Below, in pieces: positions 28,714-39,487 of a stretch of 64,000 nucleotides of DNA. Position 1 is the first letter of the stretch. Each line of letters begins with the position of its first letter. The stretch spans positions 101,230 through 165,229 of the forward strand of contig NZ_JAUFPK010000001.1 in assembly GCF_030409225.1 (NCBI RefSeq), given 5' to 3'. The position numbers and the translations under genes were made by a program. This stretch comes from Aquisalimonas lutea. GTDB lineage: Bacteria > Pseudomonadota > Gammaproteobacteria > Nitrococcales > Aquisalimonadaceae. A model generated the notes under the pieces. That model did not search any database. It was not told the origin of the DNA and worked only from the letters and a program-made list of their open reading frames with translations.

Positions 28714-31700
28714 GACCCTGCGTCAGCACCTCGTCCAGGTTGCCCAGCAGCTCCGACTCCTGGTACGGCTTGCCCAGGTAGCGGTCCACGCCGATATCCA
28801 GCGCCCGCGCCCGGTGCTTCTCGCCCGTGCGCGAGGTAATCATGATGATCGGCACATGCTGCAGGCGTTCGTCGTTGCGCATGTGCGTAGCGAGCTCATA
28901 ACCGTCCATGCGCGGCATTTCGATATCCAGCAGCATGGCGTCCGGGACATGCTCCTGGAGCTTGGCCACGGCGTCGACACCGTCGTTCGCGGTGATGACC
29001 TGCATGTGGTTGCGCTCCAGCAGCCGCGAGGCGACCTTGCGCATGGTGATGGAGTCATCCACCACCATGACCAGGGGCTCGGGCTGGGCCTGCTCGGCGT
29101 CCTCGTCCGCCGCGGCCGCGGGCAGGGCCTCGTCGCCCGGGGCGGCCTCCGCGACGCCCTGGCGCATCAGGGCGCTCATCTCCAGGATGAACACCACGCG
29201 CCCGTCGGCCAGGATGGTGGCGCCGTAGATCCCGGGGACATTGCTGATCTGCGGCCCGACGGACTTCACCACGATCTCCCGGGAGCCGATCAGGCCGTCG
29301 ACCTGCAGCGCCAGGCGGTGATCGCCGCTCTGCAGCAGCACCAGGGGTACCCGGGTGCCCTGCCCGGCCAGGTTGGGCTCGCCCTCGCCGAGGATCACCG
29401 ACAGCGACGTGATCTCGTAGTCCTGGCCGGCATAGTGGTACAGGGCTTCGTCCTCCCGCGCCAGGTAGGTCTCCATCTGGTCGCGGGTGATGCGGACCAC
29501 GCCGTCGATGCTGGTCAGGGGGATGGCGTACGCCTGGTCGCCGGCGGTGCACAGCAGCGCCTGGTTCATGGCCAGCGTAAAGGGCAGCCGCACCACGAAG
29601 CGCGTGCCGCGGCCGCGCTCGGAATCGATGTCCAGGGAGCCGCCCAGCTGCTTGATCTCGGCGTTGACCACGTCCATGCCCACGCCGCGGCCGGCGACCT
29701 GGGTCACCTCATGGGCCGTGCTGAAGCCCTGCTCCATGACGAACTGCATGACCTCGCGGTCCGTGGGCTCGCGCTCGTCCCGGAGGAGGCCGCGCTCCCG
29801 GGCCTTGCGCCGGATGGCATCCAGGTCCATGCCGCTGCCGTCGTCGGAGACGCGCAGCACGATGTCGGCGCCTTCGCGATCCAGGGTCAGCTCGATCTGC
29901 CCCGCGTCGGGCTTGCCGGCCGCGCGCCGCTGCTCCGGCGTCTCGATCCCGTGCGCCACGGCGTTGCGCAGCATGTGCTCCAGGGGCGCAACGATGCGGT
30001 CGAGCACGGTCCGGTCCATCTCGCCCTGGGCGCCGTGCACCCGGATACGCGCCTCGCGGCCGAGCTCGGCGGCCGTCTGCCGGACCACCCGGCGCAGCCG
30101 CGGGACGAGGCTGGCGAAGGGAACCATGCGGGTGCGCATGAGCCCGTCCTGGAGCTCGGTGTTGACCCGCGACTGCTGCAGCAGCAATGTCTCCGACTCC
30201 CGCGCCAGGTTGTCCAGCAGCGACTCGATGCTGGCCAGGTCGTTCACGGACTCCCCCAGGCCCCGGGAGAGCTCCTGCATGCGGGAATACCGGTCCAGCT
30301 CCAGCGGATCGAACTGCTCGTCGCCATCCGGGGCGTCCGCTGCGGAGACCCCGCCGTCCTCGGCGGCGCGCTCGTGACGATAGAGAATCTGGGCCTCGGT
30401 CTCGATCTCCAGGGTCCGCAACTGGTCGCGCAGTCGCTGCACGGTCTGGTCCAGCTCGGTGAGGTTGAACCGGAAGGCCCCCACCTGCTGGTCCAGCCGG
30501 GCCCGGTAGATGCTGACCTCGCCGGCATAGTTGACGAGGTTGTCCAGCAGGTCGGCCCGCACCCGGATCTGGTCGCCGCCGCTCGGCGAGGCGGTCTCGC
30601 TCGCGGCCGCGCCCGGCTGGTCGCCGGCGGCGCCGTCGGCGGGACGCTCGGCCGGGGCGGAATCCGTGTCGCCGGTATCCGGTGCCCCCGGCGCCTCCCC
30701 CTGCTGCCATTGCCGCAGCGCTGCCAGCAGGTCCTCGGCCTCGGCCAGGCGCTGGCCCTGTACGGCATGCTCGCGCATGAGATGCAGCCGGTCGTGGCAG
30801 CGCTCCAGGAGCTCGAACAGGCCGGCGTCCGGCACCGTGCCGGCATCGCGGAGCTGCACCAGCAGGCTCTCCAGGGCGTGGCTCAGATTGGCCACCGGCG
30901 TGTACCCGGCCATGCGGGCGCCGCCCTTGAGCGTGTGCAGGGCCCGCTCCAGGTCATGGATCCGGTCGGTCTCTTCCGGGGCATCCACCCAGGCCTGCTG
31001 GGCGGCCTCGATGTTCTGGAGGAGCTCCGCCGCCTCGTCGACGAAGACCTCGCGAAGCTCGCTGTCGCCCTCTTCCGGGGGGTCCGCCTCGGCGGCCGCG
31101 GGCGCCGGATGACCGGATTCCGGCCGCAGTGCCTGCAACCGCTCCACGGTCGCCGCGGCGTCGCCGCTGTCGCCCTGCTCCCGGGCAAGGGCCACCATGC
31201 CCTGAAGCTGGTCGTAACCGTCGCGCACGGCGGCGAGGACCTCGTCGTCCGCCGCGAGCTGGCCATGCTCCAGGTCGGCCACCCGCTGTTCCAGGGCGTG
31301 GCAGACACCGGCAACGCCGTCGAAGCGCGCCAGCCGGGCACCGCCCTTCAGGGTGTGCAGGGAGCGCTGCATCTCGGCCAGCGCCCCTTCGTGCGCCGGA
31401 TCGTCCTCCAGGCGCTCCATGGTCTCGTCCATGAAGCGCAGGATATCGTCGGCCTCCTCCAGGAACAGCTCGACCAGATCCGGGTCGATCTCGGCTTCCT
31501 GGCTCGCCTCCCCGGCCCCCCGGTCCGCCGCCGTATCCTCCGGCGCATCGGGCTCGGCGCCGCCGGAGGTGGTGTCCGGGGCGCTGTCGCCGAGCTCCGC
31601 CAGCTCGGCAATTTCGCCGTGAAGCCCGTCGGCATCCGGCAGCGCCGTCCCCTCCCCCAGCGCCTGCACCATGGCCTCCAGCTGCTCGGCGCCGCGGGCG

Positions 31701-34696
31701 ACGACATCGCGCTCCCGTGCCTCCAGGGGGCGATCCTCGTCGCGCCGGCTTGCGGCGAGCAGCTCCAGGTCCCGCGCCAGTGCGGCCACGGCCTGGACAT
31801 CGGCCATCCGTGCGCTGCCGCTCAGGGTATGGAGCCCGCGCAGGAGATCGTCGGTCACGGTGCCGTCGCCGCTGGCCTCGGCATGCGCCAGGAACGCGTG
31901 CACCGTCCGCAGATGGTCGTCGGTCTCGTTGCGGAAGATCTCGTAGAGGGTGGGATCCATTCCCGGCGACGGCGCCCCGGCTTCGTCCTCGTCCTGGGCG
32001 GTCTCCCCGCGCCAGGATCGTTCCCCGTCGTCATCGTCGGCGTCTTCTTCCGGCGCACCGACCGGGGCGGGCCCGAGGTCCGCAGCCTCGGCACCGGTGT
32101 CGGACTCCGCTACCGCCGCCTCGTCAGGGATCTCCTCTTCTGCGGTCTCCGGCACGGCGCCGGGTTCCGTTGTCCCTTCCATGTCCGCCGTCGGGAGCAC
32201 CGAGTCCACCGAGGCCTCCGGGGGCTCGCCCCCGGAGGCCTCGGTCGCGGCATCGCCGTGGTCGTCCGCCGCCCCGGCTCCGGAGGCCTCGGACGGGTCC
32301 TGATCCGGTTCCGGGGGAGGCTCCGGATCGGGCGCCGGCTGCCCGTCCGCCAGGCGCACCGCCTCGCGCATGAGCCCGCGCACGTCGGCAACCGGCGGCT
32401 CGCCGCCCTGGAGCTCGCGCACGAGCTGCGGGATAGCGGCCAGCGTGTCGTCCATGAGGGTGAACACGTCGGAAACCGGGGTCACGTGGCCGTCGATGAT
32501 CCGGTTGAGAAGCCGCTCTACCGACCAGGCGAGCTCGCCGAGCAACAGGGCGCCCGCCAGCCGCCCGCTGCCCTTGAGGGTGTGGAACATCCGCCGGACC
32601 GTGATCAGCGGCTCCTGCTCCTCGGGGTTGGCCCGCCAGCGCGGATACGCGTCGTGGATGGTCTCCAGGCATTCGTCGACTTCTTCCAGGAAGATCTCGA
32701 GGATCTCCGGGTCCAGCTCGTCCGCCGCCACCGGAACCTGCAGGTCCACGCCGCCGCTCGCGCCGGTGCGCCCCGGCGCGGCGGGAGCGGGCGTGCCCTC
32801 CGCGGCGGCAGGAGCCGGCGAGGCCTCGCCGCCGTGCCCGTCCTCCGCCGAACCCGTCTCCGCATCCGGTTCCCGGGCTTCGGCATCCCGCGAGGCGTCG
32901 TCGGCGGCGACATCGCCGTCGCCGGTCTCCGACGTCGAGTTCCCGTCCGCGTCGGCGGTGGATGCCCGGTCCTCCGCGGGGGTTTCCCCGTCATATCCGA
33001 GGACGCGAACGCTGTTCTCGGCGACATCGAGAATGGTCTCGCGGCCGCTGCGGTTCTCCAGCACCGCCTCCAGGTAGTACTCGAGGCTGGTAATGGCATC
33101 CGCCAGGGCATCCATGCGCTCCTCGGCCGGCAGCTCCGGCGACGCCATGACCTCTTCGCGGATGCAGCGGCCGGCCGCTTCCAGCAGTCCGCCGGCGCGC
33201 TGCAGGTCCAGCATCTCCAGGGCACCCTGGAGGCGACGGAGAAGCGTTTCCATGCCGGCGAGCGGCTCCTCGCCGCGCTGTTCCATCAGCGCCACCAGGG
33301 CTTCCTTGATGGTGCCGATATCGGCGACGGCCTCCCGGATCGCCGTCTGGTAGACGGCCCGGTATTCCAGGTCGAACAGGTCGTCGTCCTGGAGTGCCAC
33401 CGTCTCCTCGCCCAGCTCCATGGTGCCGGCTTCGCCCACGGAGGGCTCGTTGGTCTCCGTCAGCCCCTCCAGCGCGGACTCCACGTACAGCAGGGCCCGG
33501 GCGAAGTCCATGAGCTCCTGCTCGTCCGCGGCGCCACCACCGGCGAGCCGCTCGACGCGCTCCACCTGCTCCCGCACTACGCGGCGCGGGACGCCGAGCC
33601 CCAGCATGCCCAGCGTGTCGGCGACCCGCCGCAGCATGTCGCCCACGCCGCCGAGCCGCTCCGGTTCCTGCTGCTCGCTGCGGACGTAGAGATCCAGGGC
33701 GTCCTTGATCGCGGTGATGTCCTCGCGCAGGGCATCGGAGACGCTGCGCAGGATGTCCGAGCCCGGCCGGTAGCCGCCGTTTTCCTGGTTGCGGGCCCGC
33801 TCGCCGGCATCGGGCAGCAACGCCCCCAGGGAGAAACGCTCCTGGATGGCACCGAGGCGCTCGGTACTCGCCCCGGACTGCCCGACGTAGTACAGCATGT
33901 TCTTGAGCAGATCCCGGGGCGGGCTCTCGGCAAGCACCTGCTCGCCGTGATCGATCACCTGCTTGAGCTGGCGGTCCACCTGGCCAAGCAGGCTCTTCAC
34001 CGCCGCCGTGGCCTCCAGGTCGCCGTTGCGCAGACCGTCCACGACCCCGGCTGCAATCCACCAGAGATCGCCGGTGCGATCATCCCCGGCCGCGGCGTCG
34101 AGCTGATCGAGAACGGTCTGCATGCGCTCGAGGCTGCGCTCCACCGCCTGGCCGCGCAGATAGGCCAGCAGGGCGCGCTGGTACAGGTGCCGGTGCTGCC
34201 GTGCCAGCCCCGCGATGGAGGCCTCGCTGCGCTCGTGCCGCGGCCGGGGCTGGGCGGCGTCGAGGTTCGGCGCGAACAGCGTGCTCTCGGTGAGCAGGGG
34301 CTCGCCGCGCGCGGCGCGCAGGTCGTTGAGAAGGGGCAGGACCAGCAGGCCGCTGTCCTGCTCGCCCTGCTGGATGCGCTCCAGGTAGTCGGACACGGAC
34401 AGAATGCCGCGCATCAGGGTCTCTTCACCCTCGCCCGGCTGCGCCAGATCGCCGTTCACCAGGCCGTCGAGGACGTGCTCCATCTCCTCGACGAGCATGG
34501 ACAGCCCGTAGAGCTCGAGCATCTGCAACGTGCCGTAGACCTGGTGCAGATAGGTCATGCAGAACCGCAGCTGCGTGCGATCACTGCGGTCCTCGGCGTA
34601 TTCCTCGAGTGCCTGGGCGGACTGCTGGAGCGTCTCCTCCAGCTCCTTGCGGACCCATCCCAGGGTGCTCGTGTCGTTGTACCGCTCACTGGTCAT
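28700..34696 (-). CDS. chpA: Hybrid chemosensory histidine kinase ChpA (PilL)
   Basis: Central kinase of the pilus chemosensory system, 1998 residues. Phosphotransfer (Hpt) histidines are in HTLKGSGRL (near 705), HTLSGSARM (near 953), HTLKGGARL (near 1111) and HTLKGGARM (near 1252), separated by long acidic linkers. An N-terminal Hpt/FimL-like region lacks clear histidine motifs. Next are the dimerisation helices (about 1380-1450), the ATPase N-box LRNAVAHGIE (near 1580) and G-box GRGVGMDVV (near 1668), and a CheW domain (about 1705-1840). A C-terminal receiver follows with LLDIEMPRMDGY (near 1924). ATG 34696 is 15 bases after the CheR stop. P. aeruginosa ChpA is longer, so fewer phosphotransfer modules are present here. 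Confidence 0.93.
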   Translation of the reverse strand: MTSERYNDTSTLGWVRKELEETLQQSAQALEEYAEDRSDRTQLRFCMTYLHQVYGTLQMLELYGLSMLVEEMEHVLDGLVNGDLAQPGEGEETLMRGILSVSDYLERIQQGEQDSGLLVLPLLNDLRAARGEPLLTESTLFAPNLDAAQPRPRHERSEASIAGLARQHRHLYQRALLAYLRGQAVERSLERMQTVLDQLDAAAGDDRTGDLWWIAAGVVDGLRNGDLEATAAVKSLLGQVDRQLKQVIDHGEQVLAESPPRDLLKNMLYYVGQSGASTERLGAIQERFSLGALLPDAGERARNQENGGYRPGSDILRSVSDALREDITAIKDALDLYVRSEQQEPERLGGVGDMLRRVADTLGMLGLGVPRRVVREQVERVERLAGGGAADEQELMDFARALLYVESALEGLTETNEPSVGEAGTMELGEETVALQDDDLFDLEYRAVYQTAIREAVADIGTIKEALVALMEQRGEEPLAGMETLLRRLQGALEMLDLQRAGGLLEAAGRCIREEVMASPELPAEERMDALADAITSLEYYLEAVLENRSGRETILDVAENSVRVLGYDGETPAEDRASTADADGNSTSETGDGDVAADDASRDAEAREPDAETGSAEDGHGGEASPAPAAAEGTPAPAAPGRTGASGGVDLQVPVAADELDPEILEIFLEEVDECLETIHDAYPRWRANPEEQEPLITVRRMFHTLKGSGRLAGALLLGELAWSVERLLNRIIDGHVTPVSDVFTLMDDTLAAIPQLVRELQGGEPPVADVRGLMREAVRLADGQPAPDPEPPPEPDQDPSEASGAGAADDHGDAATEASGGEPPEASVDSVLPTADMEGTTEPGAVPETAEEEIPDEAAVAESDTGAEAADLGPAPVGAPEEDADDDDGERSWRGETAQDEDEAGAPSPGMDPTLYEIFRNETDDHLRTVHAFLAHAEASGDGTVTDDLLRGLHTLSGSARMADVQAVAALARDLELLAASRRDEDRPLEARERDVVARGAEQLEAMVQALGEGTALPDADGLHGEIAELAELGDSAPDTTSGGAEPDAPEDTAADRGAGEASQEAEIDPDLVELFLEEADDILRFMDETMERLEDDPAHEGALAEMQRSLHTLKGGARLARFDGVAGVCHALEQRVADLEHGQLAADDEVLAAVRDGYDQLQGMVALAREQGDSGDAAATVERLQALRPESGHPAPAAAEADPPEEGDSELREVFVDEAAELLQNIEAAQQAWVDAPEETDRIHDLERALHTLKGGARMAGYTPVANLSHALESLLVQLRDAGTVPDAGLFELLERCHDRLHLMREHAVQGQRLAEAEDLLAALRQWQQGEAPGAPDTGDTDSAPAERPADGAAGDQPGAAASETASPSGGDQIRVRADLLDNLVNYAGEVSIYRARLDQQVGAFRFNLTELDQTVQRLRDQLRTLEIETEAQILYRHERAAEDGGVSAADAPDGDEQFDPLELDRYSRMQELSRGLGESVNDLASIESLLDNLARESETLLLQQSRVNTELQDGLMRTRMVPFASLVPRLRRVVRQTAAELGREARIRVHGAQGEMDRTVLDRIVAPLEHMLRNAVAHGIETPEQRRAAGKPDAGQIELTLDREGADIVLRVSDDGSGMDLDAIRRKARERGLLRDEREPTDREVMQFVMEQGFSTAHEVTQVAGRGVGMDVVNAEIKQLGGSLDIDSERGRGTRFVVRLPFTLAMNQALLCTAGDQAYAIPLTSIDGVVRITRDQMETYLAREDEALYHYAGQDYEITSLSVILGEGEPNLAGQGTRVPLVLLQSGDHRLALQVDGLIGSREIVVKSVGPQISNVPGIYGATILADGRVVFILEMSALMRQGVAEAAPGDEALPAAAADEDAEQAQPEPLVMVVDDSITMRKVASRLLERNHMQVITANDGVDAVAKLQEHVPDAMLLDIEMPRMDGYELATHMRNDERLQHVPIIMITSRTGEKHRARALDIGVDRYLGKPYQESELLGNLDEVLTQGHGGH

Positions 34697-34711
34697 TCGT
34701 CGCACCCACGT

Positions 34712-35599
34712 TCACTGGACGGGGCGCCGGAAGGCGAGCACATCACCCGCTTCCCGGGCCCGTACAAGCCCTTCGGGCGGCCCGCGAACAAGCTCGCCGG
34801 CACCCAGAACAAGCGTCCCCTCGGGCCGCAGATGCCGCGCCAGCCCGTCCACGATGGCCCGGCGCCGCTCCTGGTCGAAATAGATGAGAAGGTTCTGGCA
34901 ATAGATCACATCCATGCGCAGGCTGGGCGCACGCGGCGCATCCAGGACATTCATCTGCGCGAACCCGACGCGCCGCCGCAACGCCCCCGTGACCCGGAAG
35001 CGATTCCCCCCGGGAAGCTCCTCGCAGTACGCCTCCCGCTTGTCCTGCGGAATATCATGCATGCGCCGCCTGGCATAGGTTCCGTGCCGCCCGACGCTCA
35101 GCGCGTGCAGGCTGATGTCCGTGCCGGTGACGCCGAAATGCGGCGGCTCCGGGTAGGTGCTCACCGCGTCAGCGACGGCCATGGCCAGCGTGTAGACCTC
35201 CTCGCCGGTGGCGCAGCCCACGCTCCAGAGGTTGAGCTCACGGCTGCCGGCGGCCACCAGCCGCGGCAGGACCTGGTCCACGACGTACGCCACGGCGCAC
35301 GGATCCCGGAAGAAGCGCGTCTCGTGCACCGTCAGCCGGTCAACCAGGGCCGCCCACTCGAGATTGCCGGCGACCCCGGAGACCAGGTGCCGGTAGTAGG
35401 CGTCGAAGTCGTCGAACCCGATCTCGCGCATCCGCAGGCCGACGCTGGTGACCAGGAACGACTTGCGCTCGCTGGGCATCGCCATGCCCGTGCGCCGCTC
35501 CAGGAGGTCCACCCAGCGGGCAAACTGCTGATCATCCATCTCCGGCAGGGCCCCGAGGCCCTGCCAGGATTGTGCAAGTTGCTGATCAGCGACGGCCAT
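34712..35599 (-). CDS. pilK: Chemoreceptor methyltransferase PilK (CheR type)
   Basis: SAM-dependent methyltransferase for glutamates of the PilJ receptor. Its 295 residues have a CheR N-terminal helical domain (about 20-75), the SAM motif LWSVGCATGEEVYTLAMA (near 130) and MDVIYCQNLLIYFDQ with the substrate-binding NxLIYF signature. It lies between pilJ and chpA with short gaps of about 15 bases. The ribosome site is weak, which suggests translational coupling with pilJ. Opposed by ChpB. Confidence 0.92.
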   Translation of the reverse strand: MAVADQQLAQSWQGLGALPEMDDQQFARWVDLLERRTGMAMPSERKSFLVTSVGLRMREIGFDDFDAYYRHLVSGVAGNLEWAALVDRLTVHETRFFRDPCAVAYVVDQVLPRLVAAGSRELNLWSVGCATGEEVYTLAMAVADAVSTYPEPPHFGVTGTDISLHALSVGRHGTYARRRMHDIPQDKREAYCEELPGGNRFRVTGALRRRVGFAQMNVLDAPRAPSLRMDVIYCQNLLIYFDQERRRAIVDGLARHLRPEGTLVLGAGELVRGPPEGLVRAREAGDVLAFRRPVQ

Positions 35600-35613
35600 G
35601 CCAGTGCGCCCGC

Positions 35614-37677
35614 TCAGCTTTGCTGCTCGGGCAGCTTGAACCCGGCCACGGACTCACGCAGCTCGTTGGCGAGATCCGCGAGGTTGCCGATGGAGGTGGC
35701 CGTCTCGTTGGTGCCCGCCGACGTCTGGGAGGTGATCTCCTGGATGACGTTCATGGTGTCCGAGATGTTCGACGCGGCCTCCGCCTGCTGCCGGGCCGCC
35801 TCGGAAATGTTCTGGATGAGCCCGGCCAGCTGCTGGGAGGTGGACTCGATCTCGCGCAGCGCCTCGCCCGCCTCCTCGGCCTGGTGAGCGCCGCTGACCA
35901 CCCCGGCGGTGGACTGCTCCATGGAGATGACCGCCTCGTTGGTATCGGTCTGGATGGTCTTGACCAGCGCCTCGATCTGCTTGGTCGCGTTACCGGAACG
36001 CTCCGCCAGGCGCTGCACCTCGTCGGCCACCACCGCGAAGCCGCGGCCGGCCTCGCCGGCCATGGCGGCCTGGATGGAGGCGTTCAGGGCCAGGATGTTG
36101 GTCTGGTCCGCGATGTCGTTGATGAGCTCGACGATGTTGCCGATCTCCTGGGAGGACTCGCCCAGGCGCTTGATGCGCTTGGAGGTCTCCTGGATCTGCT
36201 CGCGGATGGAGTCCATCTCGTTGATGGTCCGGCGCACGGTCTCGCCGCCCTTGGTGGCCAGCTCCACCGAGCGCTGCGCCACTTCCGCCGACTCCTCGGA
36301 GTTCTTGGACACCTGGTCGATGGACACCGCCATCTCGTTGATGGCCGCCGAGGCCGCCGTGATCTGGTGCGCCTGGTGGTCCGAGGCCTCGGCCAGGTGC
36401 ATGGCCGTCGCCTGGGTCTGCTGGGCCGCCGAGGAGACCTGGACGGAGGTGTCGTTGATGGTGGTCACCAGGCTTCGCAGGGCGTCGATGGCGTCGTTGA
36501 AGGCGTCCCCGATGGCGCCCGTGAACGCCTCGCCCACCGAGGCCTGCACGGTAAGGTCACCCTCGGACAGCCCCTGGATCTCGTCCAGGAGATCGAGAAT
36601 GGCCTGCTGGTTCTGCTTGGACTGCTCGTCGGTGCGGCGCTTTTCCTCCTCGGCCGCGGCCAGCTCCCGGCGGGCCTGGACGCGGGTGAGGAAGCCGCGG
36701 CCCACGAGCAGGACAAGGGCCACGCCGCCGAAGGCGAACCCGTACCACTCCTGCAGCGGCCGCTGATCGGACAGGCCACGGTACACACCCAGGAGATGGT
36801 CGGTGGTCGCCTCGAGGCGGTCCGAGTTGACGAAGATCCGCTCGGAGGCGTCGCGCACCTCGTAGAGGTCCGGCGACCCCGCCAGGATCTCCTCGACCTG
36901 GGCCTCGAGCTCGCTGAACCGGGCGTCGATCTCGCTCAGCGTCTCGGCGGCCTGGCCGCCGCTGATCGCGGGCACCGACAACGCTCCGTCGCCCTGGAGG
37001 GAGTTGAGCACGGTGCGCAGGTCTTCCTTGCTTCGCTCCAGGCGGTCGGCGGCGGTCACGTTGCCGATGCCGCCGCGCAGCATCTCGCCGGTATTGCGGC
37101 CGATACGCTCGGCGTGCAGCGCGATCTGGCCGGCCTGGTAGCTCTGGGAGGCGGGGGCGTTGGCCTCCGCGAGACTGCTGGCGAGACCCTCGGCGGATCG
37201 CTGGATCCGGGGCACGGCCACACGGAACCGCTCGGCGAGCTCGTTGACCCGCACCACCATGTCCTGGCGGTTGAGAATGGCGTCCGTGTCCTCGTCGATC
37301 AGGTTCCACGGCCGCTGGACCATGGTCAGAGCGTCGGCGGCCTCACCGCTGATCTCCTCGGTCGCCGGCAGCCCCGTCTCGGGATTGCCCTCCGCGAGGA
37401 TGGCGATGTGCTCGCCCAGCTGGCCGCGGGCGTCATCGAGCATGAAGAACGCGTCGGTGTTGCCGTTGGCCGCCTCCGAGGCGTTCTTGGCCAGTGTCTG
37501 CGAGAGCACCCGGACGGCTTCCGCGCGCTCCAGGTACTCGGCGTCGAACCGCGCGTAATAGGCAGAATAGCCGAAGCTCGCCACCATCAGGATGATGGCC
37601 ACGATCACCAGCGCACTGAGCGCCGTGACCGCCTTGCGAATCCCCTCGGCCGATGCCGGGTTTTGCGCCCCTTTCAT
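35614..37677 (-). CDS. pilJ: Type IV pilus methyl-accepting chemoreceptor PilJ
   Basis: Inner-membrane receptor feeding the Chp pathway. The 687 residues have a short cytoplasmic tail, TM1 (about 15-37), a periplasmic PilJ-type helical sensor (about 38-305) and TM2 (about 308-327). HAMP-like and methylation helices follow, then the signalling hairpin [20 protein letters not shown] (near 525-545) and [13 protein letters not shown]. In P. aeruginosa the homologue senses pilin state during surface contact; the ligand here is not shown. The tail ends LPEQQS without a CheR-binding pentapeptide. Confidence 0.94.
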   Translation of the reverse strand: MKGAQNPASAEGIRKAVTALSALVIVAIILMVASFGYSAYYARFDAEYLERAEAVRVLSQTLAKNASEAANGNTDAFFMLDDARGQLGEHIAILAEGNPETGLPATEEISGEAADALTMVQRPWNLIDEDTDAILNRQDMVVRVNELAERFRVAVPRIQRSAEGLASSLAEANAPASQSYQAGQIALHAERIGRNTGEMLRGGIGNVTAADRLERSKEDLRTVLNSLQGDGALSVPAISGGQAAETLSEIDARFSELEAQVEEILAGSPDLYEVRDASERIFVNSDRLEATTDHLLGVYRGLSDQRPLQEWYGFAFGGVALVLLVGRGFLTRVQARRELAAAEEEKRRTDEQSKQNQQAILDLLDEIQGLSEGDLTVQASVGEAFTGAIGDAFNDAIDALRSLVTTINDTSVQVSSAAQQTQATAMHLAEASDHQAHQITAASAAINEMAVSIDQVSKNSEESAEVAQRSVELATKGGETVRRTINEMDSIREQIQETSKRIKRLGESSQEIGNIVELINDIADQTNILALNASIQAAMAGEAGRGFAVVADEVQRLAERSGNATKQIEALVKTIQTDTNEAVISMEQSTAGVVSGAHQAEEAGEALREIESTSQQLAGLIQNISEAARQQAEAASNISDTMNVIQEITSQTSAGTNETATSIGNLADLANELRESVAGFKLPEQQS

Positions 37678-37738
37678 GGTTATCGTCCCTCCAAAGCAAT
37701 CCTGCCCCGGGCAAGCGGCCGCACCGCGTCCGGGAGTG

Positions 37739-38272
37739 TTAGCTGGCCACCATCAGGAACTGCGGGTCCTCCGCCAGCGCCCGCATGCTGAACACCAGCC
37801 AGCGCTCCCCCTGATCCTCCACCTGCCCCGTGACATACGGGGCGTAGCGGGCCTCGACACCCTCCGGTGCCGCGCCCACGTTCTCTTTCGGGAAATGCCG
37901 CATGCCGAAGACCTCATCCACCAGGACCCCCGTGTAGGCATTCTCGATCGGCATCACCAGTACCCGGCTGAGACGGGTCAGGCTGGAGACGTGCTCACCG
38001 AGATAGCCGTTGAGATCCATCACCGGCAGCAGCGTCCCCCGCACGTTGGCCATGCCGCGAACCCACGACTTCGTGCGCGGGATCGGAGCCAGGTCCGGAT
38101 ACTTCAGCAGCTCCGCGACCTCCGCCATGGGTGCGACAAAGCGTTGCCCGCCGAGCCGGAAACCCACCCCGACCCAGTCCTCACCGGGCTCCTCCCGGGC
38201 AGGCAGGTCCGCGCCGTGCTCACGGCCCAGGCGTTCCAGTTCCAGCAGTGCGTCAAAAGCCGAGGCCGCCAT
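37739..38272 (-). CDS. pilI: CheW-like coupling protein PilI
   Basis: A 177-residue adaptor linking PilJ to ChpA. Core CheW motifs are [38 protein letters not shown] and VLVDEVFGM. The ATG at 38272 overlaps the pilH stop region by nine bases. A GTG at 38296 would also be in frame but lies deep inside pilH. Order and overlap place it firmly in the pilG-H-I-J run. Confidence 0.92.
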   Translation of the reverse strand: MAASAFDALLELERLGREHGADLPAREEPGEDWVGVGFRLGGQRFVAPMAEVAELLKYPDLAPIPRTKSWVRGMANVRGTLLPVMDLNGYLGEHVSSLTRLSRVLVMPIENAYTGVLVDEVFGMRHFPKENVGAAPEGVEARYAPYVTGQVEDQGERWLVFSMRALAEDPQFLMVAS

Positions 38273-38279
38273 CCCGTGA

Positions 38280-38645
38280 TCAGCCCTTGAGGGCACCCTC
38301 GATCTTCTCCAGCAGCTCCTGCTCGGTCACCGGCTTGCTGATGTAGTCCCGCGCCCCCTGGCGCATGCCCCAGATGCGATCGGTGTCCTGGTCCTTGGTA
38401 CTGATGATCACGATGGGGATGCCGGCAGTGGCCGGATCCTTGGTCAGCTTGCGGGTGGCCTGAAAGCCGTTGACGCCGGGCATGACGATATCCATGAGGA
38501 TGACGTCCGGAGCCGCGTTCTGGGCCAGCTTGATACCGTCTTCGCCGTTGTCGGCCACCGAGACCTGGTAGTCGTGCTTTTCCAGCATCTCCCGCAGCAC
38601 ATGGGTTTCCGTCGGCGAATCATCAACAATGAGAACCCGGGTCAT
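38280..38645 (-). CDS. pilH: Response regulator PilH
   Basis: Single-domain CheY-like receiver, 121 residues, with the acidic pair in VLIVDDSPTE, phosphoacceptor Asp52 (LMDIVMPGVNG), Thr/Ser at IIISTK (IVIISTKDQD) and Lys in YISKPV. In the model system PilH opposes or drains phosphate from PilG and promotes retraction by PilT. It has no output domain. Confidence 0.94.
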   Translation of the reverse strand: MTRVLIVDDSPTETHVLREMLEKHDYQVSVADNGEDGIKLAQNAAPDVILMDIVMPGVNGFQATRKLTKDPATAGIPIVIISTKDQDTDRIWGMRQGARDYISKPVTEQELLEKIEGALKG

Positions 38646-38754
38646 TCAGACTGTCTCCCGTTCCGTCTTTCTCTGTCCGGATGGCTCCGGCGCACGCACC
38701 CCGTGGGGCACGCCTGCATTGCGCACCGGGGCATCCGCCCTCCTGGCAGGCGTG

Positions 38755-39159
38755 TCATGCCGCCTGATTGATGTGGCGCTTGATGGCGCCAAGAAGCTCT
38801 TCCCGCGTGAACGGCTTGGTCAGATACTGCTGCGAACCGACGATCCGCCCCCGTGCCCGGTCGAACAGGCCGTCCTTGCTCGAGAGCATGATCACGGGCG
38901 TATCCCGGAACATCTGGTTGTGCTTGATCAGCGCGCAGGTCTGATAGCCGTCCAGCCGCGGCATCATGATGTCCACGAAAATGATGCTCGGCTTCAGGTC
39001 GGCAATCTTGGCAAGGGCTTCGAAGCCGTCGTTGGCGGTAATGACTTCGCAGCCTTCCTTCTTCAGCAGCGTTTCGGCCGTTCGCCGGATGGTCTTGCTG
39101 TCGTCAATGACCATGACCTTGAGGCCCGAGAGTCCTTCCTGTGAGCTTTCGTTATCCAC
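38755..39159 (-). CDS. pilG: Response regulator PilG
   Basis: A 134-residue CheY-like receiver, the first gene of the chemosensory run. Phosphoacceptor Asp63 lies in FVDIMMPRLDGYQ. VMVIDDSKTIRRTAE and YLTKPFTREEL are typical PilG. The start is GTG at 39159, because GGGGGAG lies just upstream and the family N-terminus is near; the open frame further upstream is unlike coding sequence. In P. aeruginosa PilG promotes pilus extension and links to cAMP. Divergent from gshB. Confidence 0.93.
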   Translation of the reverse strand: MDNESSQEGLSGLKVMVIDDSKTIRRTAETLLKKEGCEVITANDGFEALAKIADLKPSIIFVDIMMPRLDGYQTCALIKHNQMFRDTPVIMLSSKDGLFDRARGRIVGSQQYLTKPFTREELLGAIKRHINQAA

Positions 39160-39487
39160 CGGCTCCCCCGACTCAAACTCGTTGTACCCTGCCGCGTGTG
39201 GCGGCACCGAGCGGCATCCGTTCCATAGCCGTACTGCCCTGTGTAACATATGGCCCTGGCGCGCGCCAGATCGTCGGCTGGCGGCACGTCCCCGCAATTC
39301 GCCACGGGCTGCAGCCCGCCCTGCGCACCGGTCCGGCGAACCACTGGAAGTCGACGCTACCAGAGCCGACAGAGCAAAACTGTGAACACTGTCGCTTGCA
39401 GAACACGCGTTCACGCACCGCTGCCCACTGGTCCGTCATGCGGGTACCGCACGGCCCACCGGAAACACGACACGGAGCTCCCGTCCC
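39160..39487. promoter_or_regulatory. Divergent pilG / gshB intergenic region
   Basis: These 328 bases separate two outward-facing operons and must hold both promoters. GGAG lies ten bases before the gshB start. I see no repeat element, RNA gene or confident -35/-10 or -24/-12 pair. Confidence 0.5.

Noticed and set aside
28373-35887. A 2504-codon open frame on the plus strand
   Set aside because: It is antisense to chpA, pilK and part of pilJ, whose protein families are unmistakable. Long antisense frames are expected in very GC-rich DNA.
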